Part shown: one piece after another, positions 17,193-27,500 of the stretch
Position numbering within the stretch: position 1 is the first letter of the stretch
Layout: every line of letters begins with the position of its first letter
Source: Algicella marina
GTDB lineage: Bacteria > Pseudomonadota > Alphaproteobacteria > Rhodobacterales > Rhodobacteraceae
Direction: 5' to 3'
DNA length: 64,000 bases
NCBI RefSeq assembly: GCF_009931615.1
Contig: NZ_CP046620.1
Location: forward strand, 2,557,501-2,621,500
Notes under the pieces: model-generated
Told to the model about the DNA's origin: nothing
What the model saw: the letters and a program-made list of their open reading frames with translations, nothing else
Database searches by the model: none
Made by a program: the position numbers and the translations under genes

Positions 17193-19391
17193 ATGTTGGC
17201 GCTGTCGCCACTCTTCGTGTCCGGCCAGTGGGTTTCAACGGCCCTTTTAACTCTGGGCGAAACCCTGCCCCGTGGTATGTGGCTGCTGGCATGTCTCGCG
17301 CTGCTTTGCCTCAATCTTCTCTGGCTCCTGTCCCTTTTGCGCGTCCGCCGGAAAGCTTCCCAACTGGAGGAAATGCTGAAGGACGCCAATCCCGGGAGCA
17401 CCGTATTCCGGCTTTGCGACACGCATGCGGAGGTGCTGAACAACATCGGTTCCGACAACGCCGACGTCTGGCCACATTCCCTGCTGCCGGTGCTTTCCCG
17501 CAAGGATTTCGAGGCGCTTTTCGAAAACGGGTCGGAGGTGATCGGCGGCGCACTGTCCGCCCTGATCGACAATGGTACAAGCTTCAAGCGCCTTGCCTGC
17601 CTTTCTGATGGAACGCCGGTGCAGATTTCGGGCCAGCCTGTCGGCCTGACCGTGGAAATCGAAGTCGTTCGTCCAACGCCGCAAACCGAAGAGGTGTTCG
17701 CCGCTGCGTCGCGTGCGTCGCGACTTCAGCTGGAGTTGGACGAACTGCAGCGGCACGCGGAGGCGATGCCGCTGGCACTGGCGGAATTCGATTCGGAGGG
17801 CGAGCGGATCTGGCACAACGAGGCGTTCACGGCCTACGCCGACAGCCGGCCGCTGACCCACGATATCCCCGAAATTCTGGCGCATCCGCCGGCCCGGCCC
17901 ATCGCATGGCCGGGGCAGACCAAGGATTTCGACTGGTTCCGCACCTGTGCCCTTCCCGGCAAGAGCGGGACAACGCATCTCGCCCTGATCCCGGCAGAGG
18001 AGGAGATACGGGCCCGCGAGGCGCTGCAGAACCTGATGAACACGCTGGCCGATACATTCGCCCATCTCAACATCGGCCTTGCCGTGTTCGGCCAGAAGCA
18101 ATCGCTGACGATGTTCAACCCGGCATTGGCCATCCTGTTCGATCTCGACCCGGTCGCCCTTGCCAAGCAACCTAGTCTCCGCGCCTTTCTCGACGGCTTG
18201 CGCCATCACCGCCGCCTGCCGGAAATGCGAAGTTTCACCGAATGGCGCGATGCGCTGCTGAACCTCGGGCAGAAGGGCAATCCGTCCAGTTATCAGGAAG
18301 ACTGGACGCTTCCCTCCGGCAAGGTCATCAGTGTCATCGTGCGCCACCATCCGGGTGGCGCTCTCGTTTTCATGTTCGAGGACATTTCCGTCCAGATCAT
18401 GCTGGAGCGGCGCTACCGGCAGGAGATCGAGATCAGTCAGACCACACTGGATTGCCTGCAGGACGGTGTCGTCGTCTTCAACACGGCCGGCGCGCTGATT
18501 TTTTCCAACACCGCTTTCGACCAGATGTGGAACATGCGCAGCATGGGCTCGCTCAACGCGCCGATACTCAAGGACCTTGTCGGCCACATGTCAGCGCTCA
18601 GTGATTGTACGCCGATCTGGAACCGCTTGCGAAACTTCGTGCAGAGCGCCCACAGCCGCAGCAGTTGGACGGCGGATATCCCGATGAAGAACGGCATGTT
18701 GCTGGAAGCGCGATTCACCACCCTGCCTGACGGTTCCGCCATGGGAATCTTCCACAAGCTGCGCGACCGGGAGGAGTCGTACTCGGCCCGCTCCGGCGGA
18801 CATGCCACCGCCAACAGCGTCGCCGCCTATCTGGAGGATCGTTTCGGCAACAGCGCCGTGTCGCTGAAACCGACGACAGTGCTGCCCGAGGGCCTGCCGG
18901 ACGATCTGGCACTGGTAGCGATGCTCTCGCGGATCGAAATGGCGGAGGGACTGCCTGGACTGGATCGCAATGCCTCGACCATCGACAAGATCGAAGCGCT
19001 GTTGACCGGCATGGGCTACGAGGTAGACCGCACCGCGTGGCCTCATCTCAGCATTTACGAACACTGGAACGTCACGCTGCGCCAGATCGTCTGGAGTCTC
19101 GCCCTCACCGCCGCGGGCAGTGCCGTTCCCGGCAGTGTCGTCAAATTGAGTGGCACGCTGGAGGAAAACCAGATCAAGCTCCACTTCGCCATCACCGCGG
19201 CGGAGCCGATCGTCGCCGAACACGCCCGGTTCTCGGGCCGCACTCTTCTGCAGAAGCTGGTTGCCGATCTCGGCGGCAATCTGATCATCGATACTGCCGG
19301 GGCGGTCGATGACGTGCAGTTCTCGTTCACGCTGCCCATCTTCACTCCACGCGCCGATCGAAGACCCAACAGCCTGAAAGTGGTTTCCTGA
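17193..19391 (+). CDS. PAS-domain protein with degenerate histidine-kinase end, DivL-like
   Basis: A 732-residue protein with one transmembrane helix (residues 27-49), a linker with a coiled coil, and at least two PAS-like domains (about 279-400, with LNIGLAVFGQKQSLTMFNPA; about 414-520, with CLQDGVVVFNTAGALIFSN). The C-terminal part keeps a remnant of a GHKL ATPase fold (GRTLLQKLVADLGGNLII and FSFTLPIF, about 682-720), but no H-box, no N-box and no GxGxG glycines are visible. The order kinase / tsaE / phosphotransferase / murU / addB / addA / trxA resembles the divL neighbourhood I recall from Caulobacter and relatives. DivL is a noncanonical kinase of the CckA-CtrA pathway, so this is probably a Rhodobacterales-type DivL; the match is by layout and context, not by alignment. 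Confidence 0.6.
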   Translation: MLALSPLFVSGQWVSTALLTLGETLPRGMWLLACLALLCLNLLWLLSLLRVRRKASQLEEMLKDANPGSTVFRLCDTHAEVLNNIGSDNADVWPHSLLPVLSRKDFEALFENGSEVIGGALSALIDNGTSFKRLACLSDGTPVQISGQPVGLTVEIEVVRPTPQTEEVFAAASRASRLQLELDELQRHAEAMPLALAEFDSEGERIWHNEAFTAYADSRPLTHDIPEILAHPPARPIAWPGQTKDFDWFRTCALPGKSGTTHLALIPAEEEIRAREALQNLMNTLADTFAHLNIGLAVFGQKQSLTMFNPALAILFDLDPVALAKQPSLRAFLDGLRHHRRLPEMRSFTEWRDALLNLGQKGNPSSYQEDWTLPSGKVISVIVRHHPGGALVFMFEDISVQIMLERRYRQEIEISQTTLDCLQDGVVVFNTAGALIFSNTAFDQMWNMRSMGSLNAPILKDLVGHMSALSDCTPIWNRLRNFVQSAHSRSSWTADIPMKNGMLLEARFTTLPDGSAMGIFHKLRDREESYSARSGGHATANSVAAYLEDRFGNSAVSLKPTTVLPEGLPDDLALVAMLSRIEMAEGLPGLDRNASTIDKIEALLTGMGYEVDRTAWPHLSIYEHWNVTLRQIVWSLALTAAGSAVPGSVVKLSGTLEENQIKLHFAITAAEPIVAEHARFSGRTLLQKLVADLGGNLIIDTAGAVDDVQFSFTLPIFTPRADRRPNSLKVVS

Positions 19392-19469
19392 ACGGCGGTA
19401 TCTTCGCCCCTTGCGGAGCGCCGCGGGGGGTTGCACTCTCCGGGCACCTGCAATTGCCAAAGGCCCGCC

Positions 19470-20939
19470 GTGCTTACCGCGCCCATCTTCACGCTTTCAT
19501 CCGACAGTGAAACCTCCGCCCTTGGCGCCCGTCTGGCCGGTGTGCTGCAACCGGGCGATACCCTGCTGCTCGAAGGCCCCGTGGGTGCCGGCAAGAGTGT
19601 GCTGGCCCGCGCTGTCATCCAGACGCGGCAGGCGCTGCATGGCGAGGCGGAGGAAGTGCCGTCGCCCAGTTTTACCCTTGTTCAGACTTATGAGGCCGGG
19701 CCGGATAGCCTGATCCATGCCGATCTCTACCGCCTCACCGGCCCTGATGACGTGATCGAACTGGGGCTGGAGGAGGCCGCCGACGACACGATCCTGCTGA
19801 TCGAATGGCCTGACCGGTGGGGCGAGGATACGCCGCCGCGACATCTGCGCCTGCGGCTGGAGCCGGACGCCGCAGATGCCAATGTGCGCCACATGTCCGC
19901 CACCGCCAGCGGCACTGGGTGGGAGCCGGTTCTGGCCGCGCTGCCCCCGCGTGAGGCGCAGCGTGAAACCTTCATTTCCACGACTGACTGGCGCGGTGCC
20001 ACCCTCGCCGACCTTGCGGGCGATGCCTCCAATCGCCGGTATTTTCGCCTGCCTGGGGCACCGCCCGCCGTGCTGATGGATGCGCCGCCCGAAAAGGGCG
20101 AGGATACCCGGCCGTTCATCGCCGTCACCGCACTGCTGCGCAGCGCTGGCCTGTCCGCCCCGGCCATTCACGCCCTGGCGCCGGAACAAGGCTTTCTGTT
20201 GCTGGAAGACCTTGGCGACGCGCTGTTCGCCCGCGTGCTGGAGCGTGAGCCGGCACTGGAGATGGATCTCTACAAGGCGGCGACCGACCTTTTGCAAACC
20301 GTTCGCAGCCTGCCGACCGGTGCGCTGCCGCCCTATGACACCGCCACCTATCTGCGCGAGGCGCGGCTGCTGACGGACTGGTACATTCCCGCGGCCGATG
20401 CGCCACTGCCCGCCCCGGTGATCGCCGAATTCGAGGCGCTGATCACGGATGCCACCAACACCATCACCCCTGCCGGGCCGGTACCGGTGTTGCGCGACTA
20501 CCATGCCGAGAACCTGCTTTGGCTGCCGGAGCGACAGGGTGATGCCCGTGTCGGGCTGCTCGACTACCAAGATGCCCTCGCCGGTCATCCGGCCTACGAT
20601 CTCGTCTCGCTGCTGGAGGATGCGCGCCGCGATACCTCCGCCGATCTGCGCGCAAAAATGCTGGCACGGGCCATCGCCAATTCCGGCGACGATGCCGAAC
20701 AATTCACCCGTGCCTATGCCACCCTCGGCGCCCAGCGCAACATCAAGATCGTCGGCATATTCGCCCGCCTCTGCCGTCGGGACGGAAAGCCGGCCTACCT
20801 GTCGCTGATGCCGCGCGTCTGGGATCACCTCATGCGCGATCTTGAGCACCCGGCGCTCACCGGGCTGAAGGCCTGGGTGCTGGCCCATGCGCCACCGCCG
20901 ACGCAGGCAGTTCAGGCGCGGATCGCGGGGCAAGCATGA
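19470..20939 (+). CDS. Fusion of TsaE (t6A ATPase) and AmgK-like MurNAc/GlcNAc sugar kinase
   Basis: A 489-residue two-part protein. Residues 1-140 are TsaE: Walker A GPVGAGKS (36-43), PSPSFTLVQTY, HADLYRL and LLIEWPDRWG. TsaE is the ATPase needed for threonylcarbamoyl-A37 in tRNA. Residues about 165-489 are an aminoglycoside-phosphotransferase-like kinase with the catalytic DYHAEN (D343, N348) and metal Asp365 in LLDYQDA, plus HPAYDLVSLLEDAR. The kinase is AmgK-like because murU follows with a 4-base ATGA overlap. GTG 19470 was chosen as start since TsaE homology begins there. No stop or restart separates the two halves. Confidence 0.88.
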   Translation: MLTAPIFTLSSDSETSALGARLAGVLQPGDTLLLEGPVGAGKSVLARAVIQTRQALHGEAEEVPSPSFTLVQTYEAGPDSLIHADLYRLTGPDDVIELGLEEAADDTILLIEWPDRWGEDTPPRHLRLRLEPDAADANVRHMSATASGTGWEPVLAALPPREAQRETFISTTDWRGATLADLAGDASNRRYFRLPGAPPAVLMDAPPEKGEDTRPFIAVTALLRSAGLSAPAIHALAPEQGFLLLEDLGDALFARVLEREPALEMDLYKAATDLLQTVRSLPTGALPPYDTATYLREARLLTDWYIPAADAPLPAPVIAEFEALITDATNTITPAGPVPVLRDYHAENLLWLPERQGDARVGLLDYQDALAGHPAYDLVSLLEDARRDTSADLRAKMLARAIANSGDDAEQFTRAYATLGAQRNIKIVGIFARLCRRDGKPAYLSLMPRVWDHLMRDLEHPALTGLKAWVLAHAPPPTQAVQARIAGQA

Positions 20940-21622
20940 CCCTGCCCGCCATGATCTTCGCCGCCGGCAAGGGAACGCGCATGCGCCCGCTGACGGAACG
21001 CACGCCGAAGCCGCTGGTGACCGTTGGCAACACCACGCTGCTCGACCACGCACTGGAACAGGTGCGGCGGGCCGGCCTGCCGCGGGCGGTGATCAACACC
21101 CATTATCTTGCCGATCAGATCGCGGCCCATGCAGCATCGATCAGCAACCCGGAAATCGCCATCTCCTTCGAGCCGGACCTGCTGGAAACCGGTGGTGGCA
21201 TCAGGGCCGCCGCGCATCTGCTGGGGACGCAGCCGATCATGACACTGAACGCCGACACCGTCTGGCAGGGCGAAAGTCCGGCGGCGGTTTTGCGGGCCGC
21301 ATGGCAGGCGGACCGCATGAAGGCGCTCCTGCTCCTGATTCCGCGCGACCGCGCAGAGGGGCACACCGGCCCCGGCGATTTCGATCTTGATGCCGATGGC
21401 AGGCTGCGGCGGCGGCGGGGTGAAACGGCCGGTTACATCTACGCCGGCGCCCAGATCCTGCACCCGCAGCCGGTCTATGATCACGATGAACATGCCTTTT
21501 CACTCAACGTCATCTGGGACGAGATGATCGCTGCGGGCAGCCTCTACGGCACCCCTTATCCCGGCAACTGGTGCGATGTCGGCCGCCCCGAAAACATCCC
21601 GCTGGCCGAGAGGCTGCTGTGA
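20936..21622 (+). CDS. murU: N-acetylmuramate-1-phosphate uridylyltransferase (MurNAc recycling)
   Basis: A 228-residue nucleotidyltransferase with the N-terminal signature FAAGKGTRMRPLTERTPKPL (Lys20 contacts phosphate), LNADTVW for the metal Asp, and GNWCDVGRPENI at the end. With AmgK it turns recycled MurNAc into UDP-MurNAc, bypassing de novo synthesis and MurA. It overlaps the kinase fusion by ATGA and addB by GTGA, so expression of recycling and DNA-repair genes is physically coupled. Confidence 0.88.
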   Translation: MTLPAMIFAAGKGTRMRPLTERTPKPLVTVGNTTLLDHALEQVRRAGLPRAVINTHYLADQIAAHAASISNPEIAISFEPDLLETGGGIRAAAHLLGTQPIMTLNADTVWQGESPAAVLRAAWQADRMKALLLLIPRDRAEGHTGPGDFDLDADGRLRRRRGETAGYIYAGAQILHPQPVYDHDEHAFSLNVIWDEMIAAGSLYGTPYPGNWCDVGRPENIPLAERLL

Positions 21623-24567
21623 CGGTGTTCCCGCCCTCTCTCTCGCCCCGTGTTTTCGCGCTGCCGCCGGGAGCCGATTTCTCCGTGGCGTTATTGCAAG
21701 GGCTCGAGGCACGGATGCAGGGGCAGTCGGCGATCAGCTGGGCGCGGACGGAGATCTACCTCAACACCCAGCGGGCCAGCCGCAGGCTGGAAACCCTGCT
21801 GCAACATGGCCCAGTACGGTTGCAGCCGAAAATCACCACACTCGATCGAATCGGCCAGGATCTGCCGGCATACCCGCCGCTGCGCCGCCGCCTCGAACTT
21901 GCAAAGCCTGTCCGCAAGCTGCTGGAAGTCGCCGACAACGCGGGTGCCCGTATTCAGGCTTTCGATCTGGCTGAGAGCCTGATGACCCTGTCGGGCGAAA
22001 TGCAGGAACGCGGCATCGCGTGGGAGAGCCTGTCCGGTGTGTCGTCGGAGCATCTTTCCCATCACTGGCAACGCAGCCTGAAGTTCCTCGAACTGATCCG
22101 GGAATTGCTGGAAAGCGGTGAAGACAGCGCTGGCCGCCGCCGCGCCGGGCTGCTGGCCCAGGCTGCCCGCTGGACAGCGGCACCGCCGGAGCATCCCGTC
22201 ATCATCGCCGGGTCCACCGGCTCGCGCGGCGCGGTGCCGGAGTTCATGGCCGCCGCCGCCGCACTGCCGAACGGTGCCGTGATTCTGCCGGTACTGGACC
22301 CGTATCTGCCGCTGACGGTCTGGCAGCACCTTCAGGCTTCCATCCGCGCCATCGACCACCCGCAATGGGGACTGGCGCGGCTGACGGCTGAACTGGGCAT
22401 CAGTCCCGGTGACATTCCCGACTGGGTGCCGGCACAGGCGCCATGCGAGGCGCGCAACCGTCTGGCCTCTCTGGCGCTGCGGCCGGCGCCCGTCACCGAT
22501 CAGTGGGTGACAGAGGGCCCGGCCCTGACACCGGCTCTGGCCGAAGCGACAGCCGGCCTCGCCCTTGTCGAGGCGCCATCGCTCCGCGCCGAGGCCGAAG
22601 CCATCGCCCTGCTGTTCCGTCGCTCGCTCTCGGAGGGTGTTCCCGTGGCGCTGGTCACACCGGACAGGACGCTGGCCCGACGTGTCACCGCCGAAATGGA
22701 CCGTTGGGGCCTCGCCCCCGACGACAGTGCCGGACGACCGCTGTCACTGACACCACCGGGCGTTTTCCTGCGCCGTTGCCTGCGCCTGACGGGTTGGGAC
22801 ACGCCCGCCGCCACCTTGCTCGGTCTGCTAAAACATCCCCTCACGGCCTCCGGGCCGGAAGTGCGCGGACCGCACATGCGCAAGACGCGAGCGTTGGAAC
22901 TGGAACGATTGCGCCGGACCGACCGGCCCTTCACCGCCGAGGCAGTGGCGGCATGGGCTGCCGACAAGGGCGCTGACTGGGCGGAATGGGCCGACTGGCT
23001 TGCAGCCGTGCTGGCCCAATCACCGGCCACCGGCGACCATCCGCCTGCCGAGCGGTTGGAGGCACATCTGGCAATGGCCGAAACCCTCGCCGCCGGTCCG
23101 GGCCAATCCGGTTCCGGCGAGTTGTGGGAGAAGGAGGCGGGAGAAGCCGCCAGCCGGGCGTGCGACGCGCTGCGCGAGGCTGCCCCCTACGGAGACCCGC
23201 TGGACCTTGCCGAATACCGCACCCTGCTGACGTCTGTGCTGGCCGCCGAGGACGTGCCAGATGCGCCCTTTGAGCCGCATCCGGGCATCGCGATCTGGGG
23301 CACGCTGGAGGCCCGCACCCAATCGGCGCCGCGCGTCGTGCTTGGCGGGTTGAACGAAGGTATCTGGCCACGTCTGCCGAAGCCGGACCCATGGCTGAAC
23401 CGTGATCTGCGCGCCCGCATCGGCCTGCCACCGGCCGAGCGCCAGATTGGCCTGTCCGCCCACGATTTCCAGCAGGGTTTCGGCGCGGCGGAGGTTTACC
23501 TTACCCGTGCCACCCGCGATGCAGAGGCGGAAACCGTCGCCTCGCGCTGGCTGCTGCGGCTCGATAATCTGTTATCCGGCCTCGGCAAACAGGGCGAGGC
23601 CGCGCTCGACCATATGCGCGGCCGTGGCCAAGCACTCCTGACCGAGGCGGCGGCGCTCAATGCCCGCCCGCAAGCGGCACCGGCACCGCGCCCGGCGCCC
23701 GTGCCGCCGCTGGCCGTCCGGCCCGACAGGCTGGCCGCCACCCGCATCGAGAAGCTAATCCGCGATCCCTACGCGATCTACGCACGCTACATCCTTGGTC
23801 TCCGCCCGCTGGATCCGCTGGGGCGGGAGCCGGACGCCCGCGAACGCGGCAATGCCGCCCACCTCGTCTTCGAACGTTTCATCGCGGCCACAAAGGCGGG
23901 CTTGCCTTCAGATGCCGCCGATCTCTTTCGCGCCACGGTCACCGAGACGCTGGAGGAATGCGTGCCGTGGCCTGCGACCCGCGCGCTGTGGCAGGCGCGG
24001 CTGACCTCTCTCACGGACTGGTTTCTGGAAACGGAGGCCGAGCGCCGCGCACGTGCCACGCCGGCATTGTTCGAGGCCAAGGGGTCTACTCCTGTGTCTG
24101 GCCCGCCCGCGCCCTTCACACTGGAGGCCCGGGCCGACCGGATCGACATCGGTGCGGAAGGCGTGGCGATCTACGACTACAAGGGCAGTATACCCTCCGG
24201 CGGGCAGATGCTCGCCTTTCAGCAGCAGTTGCAACTGGAAGCGATCATCGCCGCCGCCGGCGGTTTTGACAACTTGCCGGCCGCGCGCGCCATCCACCTG
24301 GAGATGATCGGCCTCTCAGGTGGCGGACGGCTGGCGCAACTGCCGCCGAAAGCGAAGAAGGGTGAGACACAGCGCACGCTGGCCGAGACGATTGAGATGG
24401 CACACCGGGATCTCGTTCGGCTGATCACGGCCTATCAGACGGAAGGAACCGCTTACCCGGCCCGCCTGCGCCCGGACTCCCTTTCCTATGAGGGCGACTA
24501 CGACCATCTCTCGCGGTTGGGCGAGTGGACCGACGGGGAAGATTATACGCCGGAGCCGGTATCATGA
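21619..24567 (+). CDS. addB: Double-strand break repair protein AddB
   Basis: A 982-residue subunit of the AddAB helicase-nuclease that processes broken ends for RecA. The N-terminal part is a worn-down helicase-like region. A RecB-type nuclease lies near the end, with EARADRIDIG (about 834) and IYDYKGSIPSGGQ (about 850) followed by the QQQLQLEA helix. No cysteine follows the nuclease, so the Fe-S staple of Bacillus AddB is absent. The GTG at 21619 overlaps the murU stop and has GAGAGG upstream. It overlaps addA by ATGA. Confidence 0.92.
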   Translation: MTVFPPSLSPRVFALPPGADFSVALLQGLEARMQGQSAISWARTEIYLNTQRASRRLETLLQHGPVRLQPKITTLDRIGQDLPAYPPLRRRLELAKPVRKLLEVADNAGARIQAFDLAESLMTLSGEMQERGIAWESLSGVSSEHLSHHWQRSLKFLELIRELLESGEDSAGRRRAGLLAQAARWTAAPPEHPVIIAGSTGSRGAVPEFMAAAAALPNGAVILPVLDPYLPLTVWQHLQASIRAIDHPQWGLARLTAELGISPGDIPDWVPAQAPCEARNRLASLALRPAPVTDQWVTEGPALTPALAEATAGLALVEAPSLRAEAEAIALLFRRSLSEGVPVALVTPDRTLARRVTAEMDRWGLAPDDSAGRPLSLTPPGVFLRRCLRLTGWDTPAATLLGLLKHPLTASGPEVRGPHMRKTRALELERLRRTDRPFTAEAVAAWAADKGADWAEWADWLAAVLAQSPATGDHPPAERLEAHLAMAETLAAGPGQSGSGELWEKEAGEAASRACDALREAAPYGDPLDLAEYRTLLTSVLAAEDVPDAPFEPHPGIAIWGTLEARTQSAPRVVLGGLNEGIWPRLPKPDPWLNRDLRARIGLPPAERQIGLSAHDFQQGFGAAEVYLTRATRDAEAETVASRWLLRLDNLLSGLGKQGEAALDHMRGRGQALLTEAAALNARPQAAPAPRPAPVPPLAVRPDRLAATRIEKLIRDPYAIYARYILGLRPLDPLGREPDARERGNAAHLVFERFIAATKAGLPSDAADLFRATVTETLEECVPWPATRALWQARLTSLTDWFLETEAERRARATPALFEAKGSTPVSGPPAPFTLEARADRIDIGAEGVAIYDYKGSIPSGGQMLAFQQQLQLEAIIAAAGGFDNLPAARAIHLEMIGLSGGGRLAQLPPKAKKGETQRTLAETIEMAHRDLVRLITAYQTEGTAYPARLRPDSLSYEGDYDHLSRLGEWTDGEDYTPEPVS

Positions 24568-27500
24568 TCGACCCGAACCACCCCGCCACCCTGGCGCAAA
24601 CCCGCGCCGCCCGCCCGACCCGTTCAACCTGGGTGTCGGCCAATGCCGGCTCCGGCAAGACCCGCGTGCTGACCGACCGCGTGGCCCGGCTGCTGTTCTC
24701 CGGCACCGACCCGATGCAGATCCTCTGCCTCACCTATACCAAGGCAGCGGCGGCGGAGATGCAGAACCGCCTGTTCCGCCGCCTCGGCGAGTGGGCGATG
24801 ATGCCCGATGAACCGCTGGCGGAGGAGCTGGTGCGGCTCGGTGAGACACAGGCAGCCAGCGAGGAGACGCTGCGCAATGCGCGAACACTGTTCGCAGCCG
24901 CTCTGGAAACGCCGGGTGGGCTGAAGATCCAGACGATCCATGCCTTCTGTGACAGGCTGCTGCGCCGATTTCCGCTGGAGGCCGGTGTTTCCCCCGGCTT
25001 CGAGATGCTGGAAGAACGGCAGCAGGCGCAACTGACGGCACAGATCCTCGACGAAATGTCCGACGGCCCGGAATTCGCGGCCTACGCCCCCTGGCTGGAG
25101 GCCGAACCGGACAGGCATGTCGAGGCGATCCTGCGCTACCGCGATGCCTTCGCCACCATCCCGGACGAAGCGGCGCTGCTGCGCGAATTCGGCCTCAATG
25201 CCATCCTCGGCCCGGAGGAAGTGCTGGCGCGGCTCATGGGCAGCGTCGCCGACAATGACCTTGCGGACCTCGTCGTCACTTTCGAGACAGCAGGCGGCAC
25301 CATCGAGAAACGCAACGCGCCGTTGCTGAGACAGATCCTTGCCGGCGGCCTGTCAGCGGAACGGGCACTGGAGGCGCTGCTGGGGATCATCCTCACCGCC
25401 AAGGGCGAGCCGCGCAAATCCGGCTTTCCAACCAAGGGCGTCGCCGACACCATGCCCGGTGCGACGGATATCTGTGACACGCTGACCGAGGCGGCGCTGG
25501 AAGCCCGCGAAACCCTGCTGGCCGGGGCCACAGCCCGCCGAACGCTGGCGCTCCGCCGGTTCGGTCACGCCTTCCTCGGCCGCTACAATGCCGCCAAGGC
25601 CGCCCGTGCCCTGCTCGATTTCGACGACCTGATTCTGCGGGCGCAGGCCCTCCTGCACGACAGCCCCTCCGCCGCCTGGGTGCAGTACAAGATGGACAAC
25701 GGCATCGACCATGTGCTGGTCGACGAGGCGCAGGATACCAGCCCGGCACAATGGCAGGTCATCAAGGCGCTGACCGAGGATTTCTTCGCCGGTCTCTCGG
25801 CCCGCGACACGCCCCGTACCGTCTTCGTCGTCGGCGATGAGAAACAGTCGATCTATTCCTTTCAGGGGGCGGACCCGGCGGCGTTCGGCGAAATGCGCGC
25901 GCATTACCGTAACGTCATCGCCGCCGCCACAGAACCAATGGAGGTGTGCCAGCTTCTCCATTCCTTCCGCTCCGCCCCGCCGGTGCTTCAGGTCGTGGAC
26001 GAAGTCTTCCGCCAAAGCCCGGTTCACGGGCTCGGCCAGCAGATCAGCCACGCCGCCTTCAATTCCGGCATGCCGGGTCGTGTCGAACTCTGGCCTTTCA
26101 TCGAGCCGCCGGAAAAATCCGAAGAGCCGCCCTGGGATGACCCGGTGGACATGCCGCCGAAGGACGATCCGGCCATCCAGCTTGCCGCGCGCATCGCCGA
26201 CTGGGCGCAGGACCTGCTGGCCGCTGGCCACCGGCTGCCGGGCGGTGACCGGCCGATCCAACCGCGGGACATCCTGATCCTCGTCCGCTCCCGCGGCACG
26301 ATCTTCCACGCCGTCAACGCCGCACTGCAACGGGCTGGCGTGCCGGTTTCGGGCGCGGACCGGGTGCAGTTGACAAAATCCCTCGCCGTCCGCGATCTGC
26401 TTTCGCTGCTGCGGTTCCTCGCGACCGAGGCCGATGACCTCGCCCTCGCCGAATACCTCCGTTCCCCTCTTGGCGGCCTGTCGGAGGCGCAACTTTACCG
26501 CCTTGCCCAGCCCCGTGACGGCTCGCTCTGGGCCGCACTGCGCGCGGCGCCGGATCATGCCGATGTCGCCGCGAGGTTGACCTCCCTGCGCAATCAGGCC
26601 GATTTCCTCCGCCCGTATGAGTTGCTGCAACGCGCCCTTGCCAGCCAGTCCGGCCGGGCGCAGCTGACGGCACGACTGGGTGCGGAGGCGGAAGATGCCA
26701 TCGACGCCCTGCTGGACCTCGCCCTGCAATACGACACTGTGGAGGCCCCGACGCTGACAGGATTCCTCGCGTGGGTCGAGGCGACGGACGCAGAGGTAAA
26801 GCGTCAGCTGGACAGCCGCAGCAACCAGATCCGGGTCATGACGATCCACGGCGCCAAGGGGCTGGAGGCGCCGATCGTGCTGATGCCCCAGACCCACTCC
26901 CCCCGCGAGGGCAATACCACGCCCCGCGTCACCGCCGCCGGTGATGCCATCTTTCCGCATGTCAGCGTCGCCGAACGGCCCGAGGCGCTCGCCCCGGTGG
27001 AGGAGGCCCGCAAGGCCCGCGCGCTGGAGGAGAGCTGGCGGCTGCTCTACGTCGGCCTGACCCGTGCCAGAAGTTGGCTGATCGTCTGCGGCGGCGGCGA
27101 CCGTGGCAAGGATGCCGACACCGTCTGGTATCAGGCCGTCGAAGGCGCGATGCAGACGCTGGGACAGGAAGAAGACGACGGCATTCTCGCCCTGCAGAGC
27201 CCGGAATGGGTGCTTGAACCGATGGGCGCAGCGCCCGATCCGCAACCGGCACCGGTGCGTCTGCCGCCTTGGGCGCGGGAGCGGGGGCCGAAAGTGCCGG
27301 ATGCCGAGGAAATTCTTACCCCGTCCAGCGGCGGCGACGGTGCCCATGCCCTGCCCGGCCCCGATGGCGACGATCCGGACGCGGCCAAGGCCCGTGGCAC
27401 GGCGCTGCACACGCTGCTGGAACGCCTCGTGCAGGCCGAACCGCTGGCGGAGGCGGATGCCCTCGCCCTGCTTGCCGCCAGCCCGTTGGCGCCCGATACC

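Noticed and set aside
19497-21053. A 518-codon minus-strand frame opposite the TsaE-AmgK fusion
   Set aside because: Arg/Gly/Gln-rich antisense translation, with the real product clear on the plus strand.
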